A stretch of 64,000 bases of DNA from positions 62,001-126,000 of the forward strand of contig NZ_MDFN01000012.1 of NCBI RefSeq assembly GCF_001730525.1, in the 5' to 3' direction. Below, in pieces: positions 18,236-28,174 of this stretch. Numbering within the stretch: position 1 is the stretch's first letter; each line of letters starts with the position of its first letter. The notes under the pieces are model-generated. The model had not been told where the DNA came from. It worked only from the letters and a program-made list of their open reading frames with translations, and did not search any database. This DNA comes from Arcticibacter eurypsychrophilus. Lineage in GTDB: Bacteria; Bacteroidota; Bacteroidia; Sphingobacteriales; Sphingobacteriaceae. The position numbers were made by a program, and so were the translations under genes.

Positions 18236-18835
18236 AAAATAAGGTAAGATTCTTTATTCTCAAATTTTATATTCATTTTTTGAGAGATATTTAAAAAATT
18301 AACCTTTTTATGATAAAACTTAAGATCAATATCGATTTTGGAGGTATATCTGTTAGTAGGAATCTGATATCCCATCGGTCTAATTATGCAAAAAATATAG
18401 CTATTTTAGGGCTATATGCAGGACTTGTTACTCACCTGTTTATAATTGATAGCAAATTTATACTAGTAAGTTTCCGACAAAAGTCCGACTTAAAGGTCCT
18501 ACAGTCGGACTTATATGGGATTCTTATTGCATTCTTACTGGAATTATTTATATGAGGTTAACAAAAAGCTGACTGTGTTTTGTACTGAAAGTGCATGACA
18601 AAAAGGGAGAATTAAGCTGCTTTACATTTGCAGAAAAAAAAATGGATGCTTGCCTGTTTTTGCAATCGGTTCATCCACTTGATTTCCTTTGGAAGGAAAT
18701 TACCTATTGGAGTTTTATTTCCAACGAGCTTTTTGTTGTTGGAAAACTGCGGTAATAGAAATGAGAATTATAGCCAGTGCTACATGACTTTTAATAAAAA
18801 GTTCAATATAGAATTTATAGGAGTATCTATATGAA
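18236..18835. other. 600-bp gap between two tetR genes, no convincing gene
   Basis: Two short frames on the plus strand (18310-18555 and 18628-18834) lack start contexts, homology and coding-like composition and are not called. The gap holds a hairpin at 18481-18512 and an isolated TACATTTG at 18623-18630. The latter resembles a -7 element but has no -33 partner. Confidence 0.4.
18481..18512. other. Inverted repeat AAGTCCGACT / AGTCGGACTT
   Basis: A perfect 10-bp inverted repeat separated by 12 nt in otherwise featureless AT-rich DNA. No T run follows on the plus strand; on the minus strand a short TTTT follows. It could be a weak terminator for minus-strand readthrough, a protein-binding site, or a structured RNA. 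Confidence 0.5.
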
Positions 18836-19462
18836 CTAACAGATCTCCAAAGCTGAGCGGACCATTAAACCCTTAAGAAATATTTCTCCTAGTTTTTTCT
18901 GACGGATCAGTATCGTATCAAATTGCTCCTTTTCGGGAAAAAAGGCTTGAGTGTGTCTCTTTAAAACTGTAAAGTAGATACCTGATAAGGCATCCTTTAA
19001 TAATCTGGCAGTTTCTTCCAGATCAGATACTTCGAATTCCCTTGCGGAGATTCCAATTTCCAGCACTGTTTTCAAAACGGTCACTTCAGAATCTTTTGCT
19101 TTTGTAAACATACAGGCAAGGCCTTCTGGAAGTTCAGATCCTGTAACCTTAGTAAAATCAAGGAGGTTGTAGTACTTACGGATAAAATCTTGTCTTTTGT
19201 CCAGGCAAATAGTAAGAGCTTGCAAACTGTTAGTTGCACGACTCACATCTTTCAGAAGTTCCTGATCCATGTTTTCAATTATGCTTTGGAGCACTGCAGA
19301 GTACAGAGAAATTTTATCAGGAAAGTAGTAATACAACAGCGCTTTAGATAGTGACAAATCAGTAGCAATCTCTGTCATTGTTGTTTTAGAGAGTCCGAAA
19401 TGGGCAAAGCGTTTAAGGGCAGCGTCAATAATTAGGTCCTTTTTCTTATCCTGGTTTTCCAC
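18836..19462 (-). CDS. TetR/AcrR-family transcriptional regulator, second paralogue
   Basis: A roughly 208-residue TetR regulator, closely similar to the one at 17584-18198 in the DNA-binding domain (DLIIDAALKRFAHFGLSKTTMTEIATDLSLSKALLYYYFPDK versus the same pattern there) and also recognisable in the C-terminal half (LDKRQDFIRKYYNLLDFT). The GTG at 19462 is chosen because it gives the same N-terminal length as the paralogue; a TTG at 19471 would add three residues. A 17-nt palindrome AAAATAAAGTTTATTTT lies just upstream. It has no adjacent target gene on its strand other than the distant efflux operon, so it may also feed into that pump or act elsewhere. Confidence 0.87.
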   Translation of the reverse strand: MENQDKKKDLIIDAALKRFAHFGLSKTTMTEIATDLSLSKALLYYYFPDKISLYSAVLQSIIENMDQELLKDVSRATNSLQALTICLDKRQDFIRKYYNLLDFTKVTGSELPEGLACMFTKAKDSEVTVLKTVLEIGISAREFEVSDLEETARLLKDALSGIYFTVLKRHTQAFFPEKEQFDTILIRQKKLGEIFLKGLMVRSALEIC

Positions 19463-19470
19463 GTTAGTCA

Positions 19471-19487
19471 AAAATAAAGTTTATTTT
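19471..19487. promoter_or_regulatory. 17-nt palindrome upstream of the second tetR gene
   Basis: AAAATAAA-G-TTTATTTT, perfect symmetry about a central G, starting 9 nt upstream of the likely GTG start. It is a possible autoregulatory site, but AT-rich palindromes occur by chance in this DNA. Confidence 0.3.
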
Positions 19488-19579
19488 CCTAATGCAGGTA
19501 TAATCTTCAAAATATAGGATGGTTTTATTTTGGGGGATTATAATTTATAAATGCGAAATTCGGCCATTAAAACATAAAT

Positions 19580-20596
19580 ATGCTCCTGATAACCGAAAAT
19601 GTTTCCCTGAAAAGGATGAATACTTTTGGCGTAGAAGTTTACGCCCGTTGGTTCACGGAAATCAACACAGAAAGAGATTTGGAGGAATTGTTCTCAAGCG
19701 ATAAATGGAAATCTACTCCCCGGTTAATAATAGGAGGTGGAAGCAACTTGCTTTTCACTAAGGATTTTGAGGGGATTGTCATAAAAATGAATATTCAGGG
19801 AGTAACCCAGAATATAAAAGGTACACAGGTTTTTGTTACGGCAGGAGGAGGGGTGGTATGGAATGACCTTGTGAAATATTGTGTGACGAATGGTTTTGCA
19901 GGTATGGAGAATTTAAGTCTAATTCCTGGTTCTGTAGGAGCGTCGCCGGTTCAGAATATCGGTGCATATGGTGTTGAATTAAAAGATGTATTTTTTTCCT
20001 GCAAAGGTTATCACATTGAAACCGGAGAAATGAGGAAATTCAACTATGAAGATTGTCATTTTGATTACCGGGATAGCATTTTCAAAAGAGAACTTAAGAA
20101 TCAGGTAGTGATTACATCGGTTACCTTCAAGCTTAGTTTAGAAGCGGAAATTAATATTTCCTATGGTGCCATCAGTCAGGAGCTCCAGGCAAGAGATATA
20201 CACAATCCTACTATAGAGGATGTTTCCAAAGTGGTAGCTGATATTCGGGTGGCCAAACTTCCAGATCCTTCTACGATAGGAAACGCAGGTAGCTTTTTTA
20301 AAAATCCTGTTATAAATACTAGTCAATTTGAACAAATACAGTCTGCTTTTCCAGACATAGTACACTATTGTCTACCAAATAGTACAATTAAATTAGCCGC
20401 TGGATGGATGATTGACCAGTGTGGCTGGAAAGGGAAACAAATTGGTCAAACCGCAACATGGCAAAACCAGGCATTAGTTATAGTCAATATTGGAAACGCC
20501 TTGGGTACAGAGATATATAATTTCTCACAATCGATTATTGATGATGTAAATGAGAAATTTAGCGTGATATTAGAGCGAGAAGTGAATGTGATATAG
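19580..20596 (+). CDS. murB: UDP-N-acetylenolpyruvoylglucosamine reductase
   Basis: FAD- and NADPH-dependent enzyme that makes UDP-N-acetylmuramate, the second committed step of peptidoglycan synthesis in the cytoplasm. 338 residues, the longer type I (E. coli-like) form. Seen: the N-terminal NTFGVEVYARW, the FAD-binding PRLIIGGGSNLLFT, the NLSLIPGSVGASPVQNIGAYGVE stretch, CHFDYRDSIFK with the substrate-binding Tyr/Arg, and LPDPSTIGNAGSFFKNP with the catalytic Ser. C-terminal LAAGWMIDQCGWKGKQIG is also typical. The gene is divergent from the second tetR and stands alone; no strong promoter motif was identified. Confidence 0.95.
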   Translation: MLLITENVSLKRMNTFGVEVYARWFTEINTERDLEELFSSDKWKSTPRLIIGGGSNLLFTKDFEGIVIKMNIQGVTQNIKGTQVFVTAGGGVVWNDLVKYCVTNGFAGMENLSLIPGSVGASPVQNIGAYGVELKDVFFSCKGYHIETGEMRKFNYEDCHFDYRDSIFKRELKNQVVITSVTFKLSLEAEINISYGAISQELQARDIHNPTIEDVSKVVADIRVAKLPDPSTIGNAGSFFKNPVINTSQFEQIQSAFPDIVHYCLPNSTIKLAAGWMIDQCGWKGKQIGQTATWQNQALVIVNIGNALGTEIYNFSQSIIDDVNEKFSVILEREVNVI

Positions 20597-20719
20597 TTTA
20601 TGGTAACGTTAATTCGGTATTAATTTACCTTTTTCAAGGTGGTTTCTGTGGATAACAAAAGTTTTAGCATAGAGTTTGTGTGATTGTTATCATATTATTA
20701 ATCTCTAAAACTTTTTAAT

Positions 20720-21259
20720 ATGACAAAGATCGAATTCAACACTATGGTTATGCATCAGGCAAGTTCTTTGAAAATGTATGCATTGCATTTCACCCACGAT
20801 GCTGATGACGCTAACGATTTGGTTCAAGATACTTTACTAAAAGCTATTACATACTATAATAAATTTAAAGAAGGAACGAACTTAAAAGGATGGCTATATA
20901 CGATTATGAAAAATACATTCATAAACAACTATCGTCGTTTTGTAAAAATTAGTTCTTTTGTAACCAAGTCTGACGAGATATCATCTGCTAACCTTGTTTT
21001 TTCATCCACAAAAAATCAAGGTGAATCGAAATTTATAATGGATGACATAAAAAATGCTTTAGGTAAATTACCTGATGAATATTATGTTCCATTCAGCATG
21101 TATTTCGAAGGACATAAATATCATGAAATTGCCGATCATTTATCTATTCCCATTGGAACAGTGAAAACACGGATCCATGTAGCAAGGAAACTGCTTAAAA
21201 AGAATTTAAAGCCTTATGATAATGGTGTTAAAAAACCAATATATGCTGAGGCTGATTAA
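20720..21259 (+). CDS. ECF-type sigma-70 family RNA polymerase sigma factor
   Basis: A 179-residue sigma factor with only regions 2 and 4. Region 2 is visible as HFTHDADDANDLVQDTLLKAITYYNKFKEGTNLKGWLYTIMKNTFINNYRR (about 23-74). Region 4 is LPDEYYVPFSMYFEGHKYHEIADHLSIPIGTVKTRIHVARKLLKK (about 115-160), an HTH for the -35. No anti-sigma gene is adjacent, and an intrinsic terminator follows, so it is a single-gene unit; regulation by a partner encoded elsewhere, or a constitutive role as seen for some Bacteroidota ECF factors, are both possible. Confidence 0.92.
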   Translation: MTKIEFNTMVMHQASSLKMYALHFTHDADDANDLVQDTLLKAITYYNKFKEGTNLKGWLYTIMKNTFINNYRRFVKISSFVTKSDEISSANLVFSSTKNQGESKFIMDDIKNALGKLPDEYYVPFSMYFEGHKYHEIADHLSIPIGTVKTRIHVARKLLKKNLKPYDNGVKKPIYAEAD

Positions 21260-21285
21260 CTCAAATTAACAAACTCAAAATGCAT

Positions 21286-21313
21286 AACCCCGGATCTAAT
21301 CTGGGGTTTTTTT
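21286..21313 (+). terminator. Intrinsic terminator after the sigma factor gene
   Basis: Arms AACCCC and GGGGTT around an 11-nt loop, followed by a T run, 27 nt after the stop. Confidence 0.8.
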
Positions 21314-21431
21314 ATTACATATGAAATTTCAGGAACGAAAATAATCGTTTGAACATAGGATTATATAATAATTAAGTATGTTTGTAGTTAACCTGCATAC
21401 CATAAACAGGTGATCATGTATTCAGGCCTTC

Positions 21432-22403
21432 ATGTCAAAGTTAGACGAAATAAAAAAACCTATAGAGAACGAACTGGAATCATTTGAAGATAAATTCAAA
21501 TCTTCCATGAAAAGTTCAGTTCCATTGCTTGACCGAATTACACACTATATCGTAAAGCGTAAAGGGAAACAGATCAGACCCATTTTTGTATTCTTCTCTG
21601 CAAGCTTATGTGGAGGAATAACTGAGGCAACCCACAGAGGAGCAGCATTGGTTGAACTTTTACATACGGCTACTCTTGTGCATGATGATGTAGTAGATGC
21701 ATCGTATGAAAGGAGAGGTTTTTTCTCTGTAAATGCGTTATGGAAAAATAAAATAGCCGTGTTAGTAGGTGATTATCTGCTTGCTAAAGGTCTGTTGTTG
21801 TCCATCGACAATAATGATTTTCAATTATTGAAAATTGTTTCTTCAGCTGTTAAACTGATGAGCGAAGGGGAACTGCTTCAAATAGAGAAAGCGCGTCGCC
21901 TGGACATAAGCGAAGAGATTTATTATGAAGTAATCCGTCAGAAAACAGCGTCTTTAATTGCTTCTTGTTGTTCTTGTGGTGCAGCCTCTGCGGGAGCAGA
22001 TGACATCGTAGTAGAAAAGATGCGCTTGTTTGGCGAAAAGATTGGAATGGCTTTTCAAATTAAAGATGATCTGTTTGACTTTGGAACTGATGATGTAGGG
22101 AAACCTTTGGGGATCGACATCAAAGAAAAGAAGCTAACGCTTCCGCTTATTTATGCATTGAATAAAGTTTCAAAAGCAGAGCGGCAACGGATCATTAACC
22201 TGGTTAAAAATCATAATGAGGATAAGGTAAAGGTGGAAGAGGTAATCTCTTTTGTTAGAAACAATGGGGGACTTGCTTATGCGGAAATGCAGATGCTGCG
22301 TTTTCAGGATGAGGCTTTTGAAGTATTAAACACTTTCCCCGATCACCCTTCTAAAATCGCCCTGGAGCAGGTGGTACGCTTTACAACAGAGCGAAAGAAG
22401 TAA
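21432..22403 (+). CDS. Polyprenyl (all-trans) diphosphate synthase
   Basis: A 323-residue trans-isoprenyl diphosphate synthase (IspA/IspB superfamily) that condenses isopentenyl diphosphate onto an allylic primer. Both Asp-rich motifs are present: LVHDDVVDASYERRG (first, DDVVD at about 84-88) and FQIKDDLFDFG (second). GKQIRPIFVFFSA and the KPLGIDIKEKKLTLPLIYAL stretch are characteristic of the long-chain (octaprenyl/heptaprenyl) type that makes the menaquinone side chain. Residues before the first DDxxD would set chain length, which I did not determine. It converges with the GH3 gene with 8 nt between stops. Confidence 0.92.
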   Translation: MSKLDEIKKPIENELESFEDKFKSSMKSSVPLLDRITHYIVKRKGKQIRPIFVFFSASLCGGITEATHRGAALVELLHTATLVHDDVVDASYERRGFFSVNALWKNKIAVLVGDYLLAKGLLLSIDNNDFQLLKIVSSAVKLMSEGELLQIEKARRLDISEEIYYEVIRQKTASLIASCCSCGAASAGADDIVVEKMRLFGEKIGMAFQIKDDLFDFGTDDVGKPLGIDIKEKKLTLPLIYALNKVSKAERQRIINLVKNHNEDKVKVEEVISFVRNNGGLAYAEMQMLRFQDEAFEVLNTFPDHPSKIALEQVVRFTTERKK

Positions 22404-22411
22404 TTAATTAC

Positions 22412-23929
22412 TTAGTTGCCGTTCATCTGAGCCAGAATCTGTTCCACGTACTTCCGTTCATTTGCGAGTCGGGGTACCTTATGCTGACCGCCTAACTTGC
22501 CACGATTCTTCAGCCAGGTATAGAATGTTCCTTGAGGGGCAACATGAATGGTAGGACGCTGCAGAGCTATATTATTAAAGCGTTTAGCGTCGTAATCTGA
22601 ATTTATTTCCCTTAGTGTCTGATCTAGAATGTCGGTAAAGTGTTCCATGTTTTGCGGAAGGCTTTCGAACTCGATAATCCACTCGTGTCCACCTGTTGCA
22701 TGGTCGCTAAAGTAAATAGGACAAGCTGTAAAATCGCGTATAATGGCACCTGTTTCTTTACTGGCCACCGTCAATGCTTTTTCAGCATTATCAACAATTA
22801 CTTCTTCGCCAAATGCATTCATAAATTGCTTGGTTCTGCCGGTAATCTGAATACGGTAGGGTAAAATAGAGGTGAACTTAATGGTATCACCAATTACATA
22901 ACGCCATAAACCACCATTTGTAGAAATGATAAGGGCGTAATTTTTACCTAGCTCAACTTCGGACAGGCTTTTAGTAGGAGGGTTCTCTTCGGCAAAATTC
23001 TCCATGGGAAGAAATTCATAGAATACGCCGTAATCCAGCATCAGTAACATTTCTTCAGAATCGGGTAAATCCTGAATGCCAAAAAAACCTTCTGAAGCGT
23101 TATAGGTCTCCAGATAATACATGGAAGGAGAAGGAATCAGCTTTTTGAACTGCTCCCGATAAGGGCCGAACTTAACTGCTCCGTGAATATAAAGCTCCAG
23201 ATTTGGCCATACTTCCAGCAGGTCGTTTTTGCCCGTAATTTCCAAAATTCTTTTGGCAAGCACAATGGTCCAGGTAGGCACACCAGCTATTGAGGTCACA
23301 TTTACATCCTTAGTAGCCTGAGCCATCAGTTCAATCTTTTCTTCATAATTATCCATCAAGCTGATGGACATATCAGGGGTGCGATGAAACTCTGCCCATA
23401 TAGGCAGATTCTTGATTAGTACAGCAGATATATCACCGAATGAAATATCTGCATTGTAATTATTCACTTGGTGACTTCCGCCAAGAACTAGTGATTTTCC
23501 GGTGAATAACTGGCTTTCAGGTCTGTTATTACAGTAAATAGAGATCATGTCCTTACCGCCCTTGTAATGGCATTCTTCGAGTGATTCTTTACTTACAGGA
23601 ATAAATTTGCTTCTGTCGTTTGTGGTACCAGATGATTTGGCAAACCATTTGACTTCGGTAGACCAAAGGATATTTTGCTCCCCAAGCATCATCCTCTCGA
23701 TATAAGGCTTTAGCGACTCGTAGTTCTGGAGGGGCACGCGTTCTTTAAACTGTTGTTGGTTAAAGATGGAATCGTAGTGGTATAACTTCCCCCATTCGGT
23801 AGACCTAGCCGAAGAAATAAGCGTGCGGAACACTTCATCCTGAACATCATGAGGGTGATTCATAAATAGCTCAATCTGATCCATTCGTTTTTTCATGAAC
23901 CAGGTCACAATCGTATTTACAAGTGTCAT
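22412..23929 (-). CDS. GH3 auxin-responsive promoter family protein
   Basis: A 505-residue member of the GH3 family, an ANL-superfamily adenylating fold first known in plants, where members conjugate amino acids to plant hormones; bacterial members are common in Bacteroidota with unknown substrate. Seen: [19 protein letters not shown] (the ATP-binding P-loop-like SSGTTxxKxK equivalent), [16 protein letters not shown] (YxASE motif) and [14 protein letters not shown] (YRxGD-like motif). The ATG overlaps the lptB stop as ATGA, so it is translationally coupled to lptB and co-transcribed with recJ-lptB. The biological link to LPS transport is not established. Confidence 0.88.
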   Translation of the reverse strand: MTLVNTIVTWFMKKRMDQIELFMNHPHDVQDEVFRTLISSARSTEWGKLYHYDSIFNQQQFKERVPLQNYESLKPYIERMMLGEQNILWSTEVKWFAKSSGTTNDRSKFIPVSKESLEECHYKGGKDMISIYCNNRPESQLFTGKSLVLGGSHQVNNYNADISFGDISAVLIKNLPIWAEFHRTPDMSISLMDNYEEKIELMAQATKDVNVTSIAGVPTWTIVLAKRILEITGKNDLLEVWPNLELYIHGAVKFGPYREQFKKLIPSPSMYYLETYNASEGFFGIQDLPDSEEMLLMLDYGVFYEFLPMENFAEENPPTKSLSEVELGKNYALIISTNGGLWRYVIGDTIKFTSILPYRIQITGRTKQFMNAFGEEVIVDNAEKALTVASKETGAIIRDFTACPIYFSDHATGGHEWIIEFESLPQNMEHFTDILDQTLREINSDYDAKRFNNIALQRPTIHVAPQGTFYTWLKNRGKLGGQHKVPRLANERKYVEQILAQMNGN

Positions 23930-24678
23930 AAGGGGTTAGTGTTGTTGTTCTTTTTTTTACGCAATTCGAAATGCTGTCCAAGATAAAACTTTCTGGCCAT
24001 TTCATTACTTGCAATTTCTTGTGGTGTACCGGCAAGCATAATTTTACCTTCTGTTAGTAAATAAGCGCGATCTGTGATAGAGAGCGTTTCCTGAACATTA
24101 TGGTCGGTAATTAAAATGCCAATATTCCTGTCTTTTAATCTGGAAACTATCGATTGGATCTCCTCTACTGCTATCGGATCTACCCCTGCAAAGGGCTCAT
24201 CCAGCAGAATGAAATTCGGCTCAGCAGCAAGAGCACGGGCAATTTCTGTACGTCTTCTTTCGCCTCCTGAAAGAAGGTCACCGCGGTTTTTACGTACGCG
24301 GTTTAAACTAAATTCAGAGAGTAGCTCTTCCAATTTATGTTTTTGATCCGCTTTGCTTAATGACGACATCTCGAGTACGGCTTTCACATTATCTTCCACA
24401 CTCAGTTTTCTGAATACAGAAGCCTCCTGGGCAAGGTATCCTATCCCTTTTTGTGCCCTGCGGTACATGGGGTCGCCTGTGATGTCTTCCGTCTCCAGAT
24501 AAACATTCCCTTCATTAGGCTTTATTAATCCCACAATCATATAGAATGATGTGGTCTTACCTGCTCCGTTAGGACCTAGCAGACCTACTATTTCTCCCTG
24601 TGCTACCTGAAAGGAAACGTGATCTACAACAGTACGCTGTTTGTATTTTTTAACTAAGTTTTCTGCTCTAAGTATCAT
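23926..24678 (-). CDS. lptB: LPS export ABC transporter ATP-binding protein
   Basis: A 250-residue ATPase of the LptB2FG complex, which extracts lipopolysaccharide from the inner membrane and drives its transport to the cell surface. Seen: Walker [15 protein letters not shown] (about 34-47), the Q-loop region [18 protein letters not shown], signature [16 protein letters not shown], Walker [16 protein letters not shown] and the H-loop [19 protein letters not shown] and the YDRAYLL-type end are typical of LptB rather than amino-acid transporters. lptF/G genes are not next to it. It sits 1 nt after recJ and overlaps GH3 by 4 nt. Confidence 0.94.
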   Translation of the reverse strand: MILRAENLVKKYKQRTVVDHVSFQVAQGEIVGLLGPNGAGKTTSFYMIVGLIKPNEGNVYLETEDITGDPMYRRAQKGIGYLAQEASVFRKLSVEDNVKAVLEMSSLSKADQKHKLEELLSEFSLNRVRKNRGDLLSGGERRRTEIARALAAEPNFILLDEPFAGVDPIAVEEIQSIVSRLKDRNIGILITDHNVQETLSITDRAYLLTEGKIMLAGTPQEIASNEMARKFYLGQHFELRKKKNNNTNPL

Positions 24679-24679
24679 T

Positions 24680-26389
24680 TTATTGGTGCTGAGGTGTTCG
24701 TCTTACACCCTTCAAATTTAACTGGATGGAACGTTTTTCTTTCCAAACGTTCTCCTCAATGGTATAACAAATATCAAATTCCTGATTTTCATTAATGATA
24801 TCGAGTGACTCCCCTAAGCCAAATCCAATGCAATCAAATGGCTTTGAATCTCCTTGTTTAACAGTCATTTTAATATGATTGTTTCCTACTACAAGGGCAT
24901 GTCCTATACATGTTACTTGTTCACTTATAAAGATGGGTGTAGAATTTAGCGGTCCAAATGGAGCGAACTGATTTAATACTCTAAAAAACTTACCGTCAAT
25001 TTTTTCAAGCTGGAGCTTAGCGTCTATGACTAACTCCTGTACCAAAAGTTCGTCAGGAATTGTTTTTGATACCACATCTTCAAATCTTTCCTGCAGGGCA
25101 AGAATGTTTTCTGTTTTGAGTGTAATACCGGCAGCATATTTATGACCTCCAAATTGTTCGAATAAGTCGCTACATGAATTTAAGGCCTCATAGAGGTCGA
25201 ATCCAATAACAGAGCGCGCAGATCCTGAAACCTGTCCGTTCGACTGTGTAAGTACAATAGTTGGCCGGTAATATTTTTCTGTTAGCCTGGAAGCTACTAT
25301 TCCAATAACGCCTTTATGCCATCCTTCATTATAAACAACGGTAGTTTTTCGCTTCAATAGATTAGGGTCGGCAGCAATCATAGCAAGAGCCTGCTCTGTA
25401 ATGGAGGCATCATGCTCTTTTCGTTCCGTGTTTTTGATATTGATGATATGACTATGTGCGCGTGCGATATCTCTGTTTTCGGAGATCAGCAAATTTACGG
25501 AATGCCGGGCATCATCTATTCTTCCTGAAGCATTGATCCTTGGTCCGAGGGTAAACACCACATCGGATATGGTATATTGTTTTTTACCTGTTATTTCAAT
25601 CAATGCGGCCATGCCGTGGCATGGTGAGGTATTCAAACGTTTAAGTCCAAATTTAGCAAGTACCCTGTTTTCTCCTGTTATAGGAACAATGTCAGATGCA
25701 ATACTGACTACTACAAGGTCCAGATAACATTCAAGCTCTTGAAAAGGGATGCTGTTTTCCATGGCAAAAGCCTGTACCAGCTTAAATCCTATACCACATC
25801 CGGAAAGTTCTTTATATGGATAAGAGCAGTCTGGCTGTTTAGGGTCGAGTACGGCAACTGCATCCGGAATAATACATCCCGGTAGATGATGGTCGCAGAT
25901 GATAAAATCTATATGTAAACTATTAGCGTATTCTACCTTATCAACGGATTTGATACCACAATCTAATGCTATGATTAAGCTGATGCCATTTTTATGGGCA
26001 TAATCAATTCCTTCGGTAGAGATGCCATAACCTTCTTTATAACGGTCGGGGATATAATAGTCTATGTGATAATGATACTTACGAAAAAAACCAAATACAA
26101 GTGCAACGGAGGTGGTACCATCTACGTCATAATCGCCATAGATCAAAATCTTTTCCTTTGAAAGGAGTGCTTGTTGAATCCGGCTCACAGCAATATCCAT
26201 TCCTTTCATTAAAAAGGGATCATGTAGCTGCGCTAATTCCGGTCTGAAGAAACTTCGGGCATCTTCAAATGAAGTAATATTCCTGTTTACCAGCAGCGTT
26301 GCCAGAACTTCGTCAATATTAAGTTGATCCTGAAGTTCCTTAACAGCTTTCAGGTCCTTTAACTCCTGTTCTGCCCACCTTTTTTGCAT
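24680..26389 (-). CDS. recJ: Single-stranded-DNA-specific exonuclease RecJ
   Basis: A 569-residue 5'-3' ssDNA exonuclease of the DHH phosphoesterase family, acting in RecF-pathway recombination, mismatch and base excision repair. Seen: motif [15 protein letters not shown] (about 79-92), motif [27 protein letters not shown] with the diagnostic [18 protein letters not shown], the DHHA1 domain with [16 protein letters not shown] and [12 protein letters not shown], and a C-terminal OB-like domain. The start gives MQKRWAEQ, the usual N-terminus. It is the first gene of recJ-lptB-GH3 on the minus strand and divergent from the MBL gene. Confidence 0.95.
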   Translation of the reverse strand: MQKRWAEQELKDLKAVKELQDQLNIDEVLATLLVNRNITSFEDARSFFRPELAQLHDPFLMKGMDIAVSRIQQALLSKEKILIYGDYDVDGTTSVALVFGFFRKYHYHIDYYIPDRYKEGYGISTEGIDYAHKNGISLIIALDCGIKSVDKVEYANSLHIDFIICDHHLPGCIIPDAVAVLDPKQPDCSYPYKELSGCGIGFKLVQAFAMENSIPFQELECYLDLVVVSIASDIVPITGENRVLAKFGLKRLNTSPCHGMAALIEITGKKQYTISDVVFTLGPRINASGRIDDARHSVNLLISENRDIARAHSHIINIKNTERKEHDASITEQALAMIAADPNLLKRKTTVVYNEGWHKGVIGIVASRLTEKYYRPTIVLTQSNGQVSGSARSVIGFDLYEALNSCSDLFEQFGGHKYAAGITLKTENILALQERFEDVVSKTIPDELLVQELVIDAKLQLEKIDGKFFRVLNQFAPFGPLNSTPIFISEQVTCIGHALVVGNNHIKMTVKQGDSKPFDCIGFGLGESLDIINENQEFDICYTIEENVWKEKRSIQLNLKGVRRTPQHQ

Positions 26390-26485
26390 ATCTTTGTTTA
26401 GGTTGTGGGGTAAAGATACTATTTAAAACGCTATTTTACCCTCACCTGTTTATAAGCAATTCATTGTCAACTCATACAATTTACC

Positions 26486-27256
26486 GTGAAAGTATACGCA
26501 TTGACTGAGGGTTCCTATTCCGTAGATAGCTCTAAAAAATTTATTCCATTTAATCCTGAAACAGATAATCCTAAAGACAGGCCTGCTTCCTTATTTATTT
26601 ATGTGCAACCTTTTTTAGTTGAAATAGCCGGTAAGCTGATCTTATTAGATACTGGGTTAGGTTATAAAAACGAAGCCGGCAAGCTGGTTATTCATGAAAA
26701 TATCCGAAAGGCTGGATACGATCCTGATGATGTAAGTATGGTGCTGATGTCCCATCTTCACTTTGATCATGCTGCAGGGATGGTGTATGAGAATGATGGC
26801 AAATGGCAGTTGTCTTTCCCTCATGCCGAATATGTGATCAATAGAGATGAGTGGGAAACGGCATATAGTGGCGAGTCGGCCTCTTATCACACTGATATTT
26901 TTGATATTGTTCAGCGCAGTGGAAGTATCCGTTTTATAGAAGGAGATGGAGCTTTAACCGATCAGATCAGTTATGAGGTAACTGGAGGACATTGTAAGTA
27001 TCACCAGGTCTTTCTGCTGAATGAGAATGGGGATAAAGCCTTTTATGGAGCAGATATATTACCGGAACCGGAACAGTTACTTCGAAAGTTTAAAGCAAAG
27101 TATGATTATGATGGAGCGAGATCTTTGGAATTGCGTAGCCACTATGGTAAGCTAGCTGCTGAAGAGAATTGGTTGTGCCTCTTTTACCATGCTAAAAGTG
27201 GTGCTTTGGGTAGGGTAGAAGAAATAGATGGAAGTTTTAAAATCAAGAAGGTTTAA
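26486..27256 (+). CDS. MBL-fold metallo-hydrolase
   Basis: A 256-residue metallo-beta-lactamase-fold hydrolase without signal peptide. Metal ligands are seen in MVLMSHLHFDHAAGMVY (HxHxDH), ATGGHC-like TGGHCKYHQVFLL and FYGADILPEP; ILLDTGLGYKNEAGKL precedes as expected. Proteins of this type include lactonases and hydroxyacyl hydrolases; the substrate cannot be told. The start is GTG at 26486, the only start consistent with a full first strand (VKVYALTEGSYSVD). Divergent from recJ, terminated by a strong hairpin shared with yceI. Confidence 0.82.
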   Translation: MKVYALTEGSYSVDSSKKFIPFNPETDNPKDRPASLFIYVQPFLVEIAGKLILLDTGLGYKNEAGKLVIHENIRKAGYDPDDVSMVLMSHLHFDHAAGMVYENDGKWQLSFPHAEYVINRDEWETAYSGESASYHTDIFDIVQRSGSIRFIEGDGALTDQISYEVTGGHCKYHQVFLLNENGDKAFYGADILPEPEQLLRKFKAKYDYDGARSLELRSHYGKLAAEENWLCLFYHAKSGALGRVEEIDGSFKIKKV

Positions 27257-27287
27257 AAATAAAGAGGCCTATAAGGCCTCTTTATTT
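27257..27287. terminator. Bidirectional terminator between the MBL and YceI genes
   Basis: Perfect 14-bp inverted repeat AAATAAAGAGGCCT / AGGCCTCTTTATTT with a 3-nt loop between two convergent genes. Confidence 0.9.
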
Positions 27288-27299
27288 TAGTTTGACTTA

Positions 27300-27893
27300 T
27301 TATTTCTTGGCTACAAGATTGATAGACAACGTAAATTCATCACTTATAGCCTTGTCACCAATACTGGCGAAAAAGCTTTTTGAATTATAACGGATATCAT
27401 ATTGTGTTCTGTCAATCTTAACATTTTGTGCTACTGCGACTACTGCATTTTTTTCTCTTTTTACGATTGCAGGAAATGACAATGGTTTAGTGATTCCTTT
27501 GATCGTTAGAGTTCCAGTAATTGTAACCTGGTTTGCGCCTGCTGGTGTAACTTTGGTAATGTTGAAATTTGAGGTGCCATATTTTGCAGTTCCGAAGAAA
27601 TCTTCTGCATTTAAATGACCTTCTAATTTTGTTTTGTATTCGCCTTCAAGATCGGTAACAGAGATTGTTTTCATATCTGTTATGAAAGATCCACCTTGAA
27701 GATTGCTTCCGTTAAAAACTAGGTTTCCTGATGCTAACTTAATTGTTCCGTTATGTTTTCCTGTTACTTTTTCAGCATGCCATGCAATTGATGATGCTTT
27801 GGTATCAATAATAAAAGTTTCTGATTTTAAAGCTGGCTTAAATGCGGAAAATAAAGCAATTGCTGCTAGGGCTAATACGGGTGCTAATTTCAT
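27300..27893 (-). CDS. YceI family protein (exported)
   Basis: A 197-residue secreted protein with signal peptide (KLAPVLALAAIALFSAFKPALK) followed by the YceI lipocalin-like beta-barrel, which in characterised members binds polyisoprenoids or other lipids in the periplasm. Seen: TFIIDTKASSIAWHAEKVTGKHNGTI, AEDFFGTAKYGTSNFNIT and TITGTLTIKGITKPLSF, all typical. Its role here is unknown; nearby genes give no clue because it stands alone on its strand. Confidence 0.88.
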   Translation of the reverse strand: MKLAPVLALAAIALFSAFKPALKSETFIIDTKASSIAWHAEKVTGKHNGTIKLASGNLVFNGSNLQGGSFITDMKTISVTDLEGEYKTKLEGHLNAEDFFGTAKYGTSNFNITKVTPAGANQVTITGTLTIKGITKPLSFPAIVKREKNAVVAVAQNVKIDRTQYDIRYNSKSFFASIGDKAISDEFTLSINLVAKK

Positions 27894-28174
27894 TTTTTTG
27901 TTATTTATGAGGCAAACATAGGGTTAAGAAATGAACAATAGATGTTTAAACAGGTATTTGTTTTAATATGACAATAGTAACATATATGCGATTTTGAAAT
28001 AAGACTCAGTGTCCGGATTAAAGTTGTTTAAATAAAATATGCTTAATAAGCAGGTGTGTAATTTAAATTTAGTTTTATTGCTATAGAAATTCAGAAATAT
28101 CCGGTAAAGTATCGAGAAAACTTTCTCTTCAGATAGCACAACAAGAAAGTGAACCTGAGACTGATTGTTTTCTA

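Noticed and set aside
18310-18834. Two short plus-strand frames in the gap between the tetR genes
   Set aside because: No homology, poor start contexts (one a TTG) and composition unlike coding neighbours.
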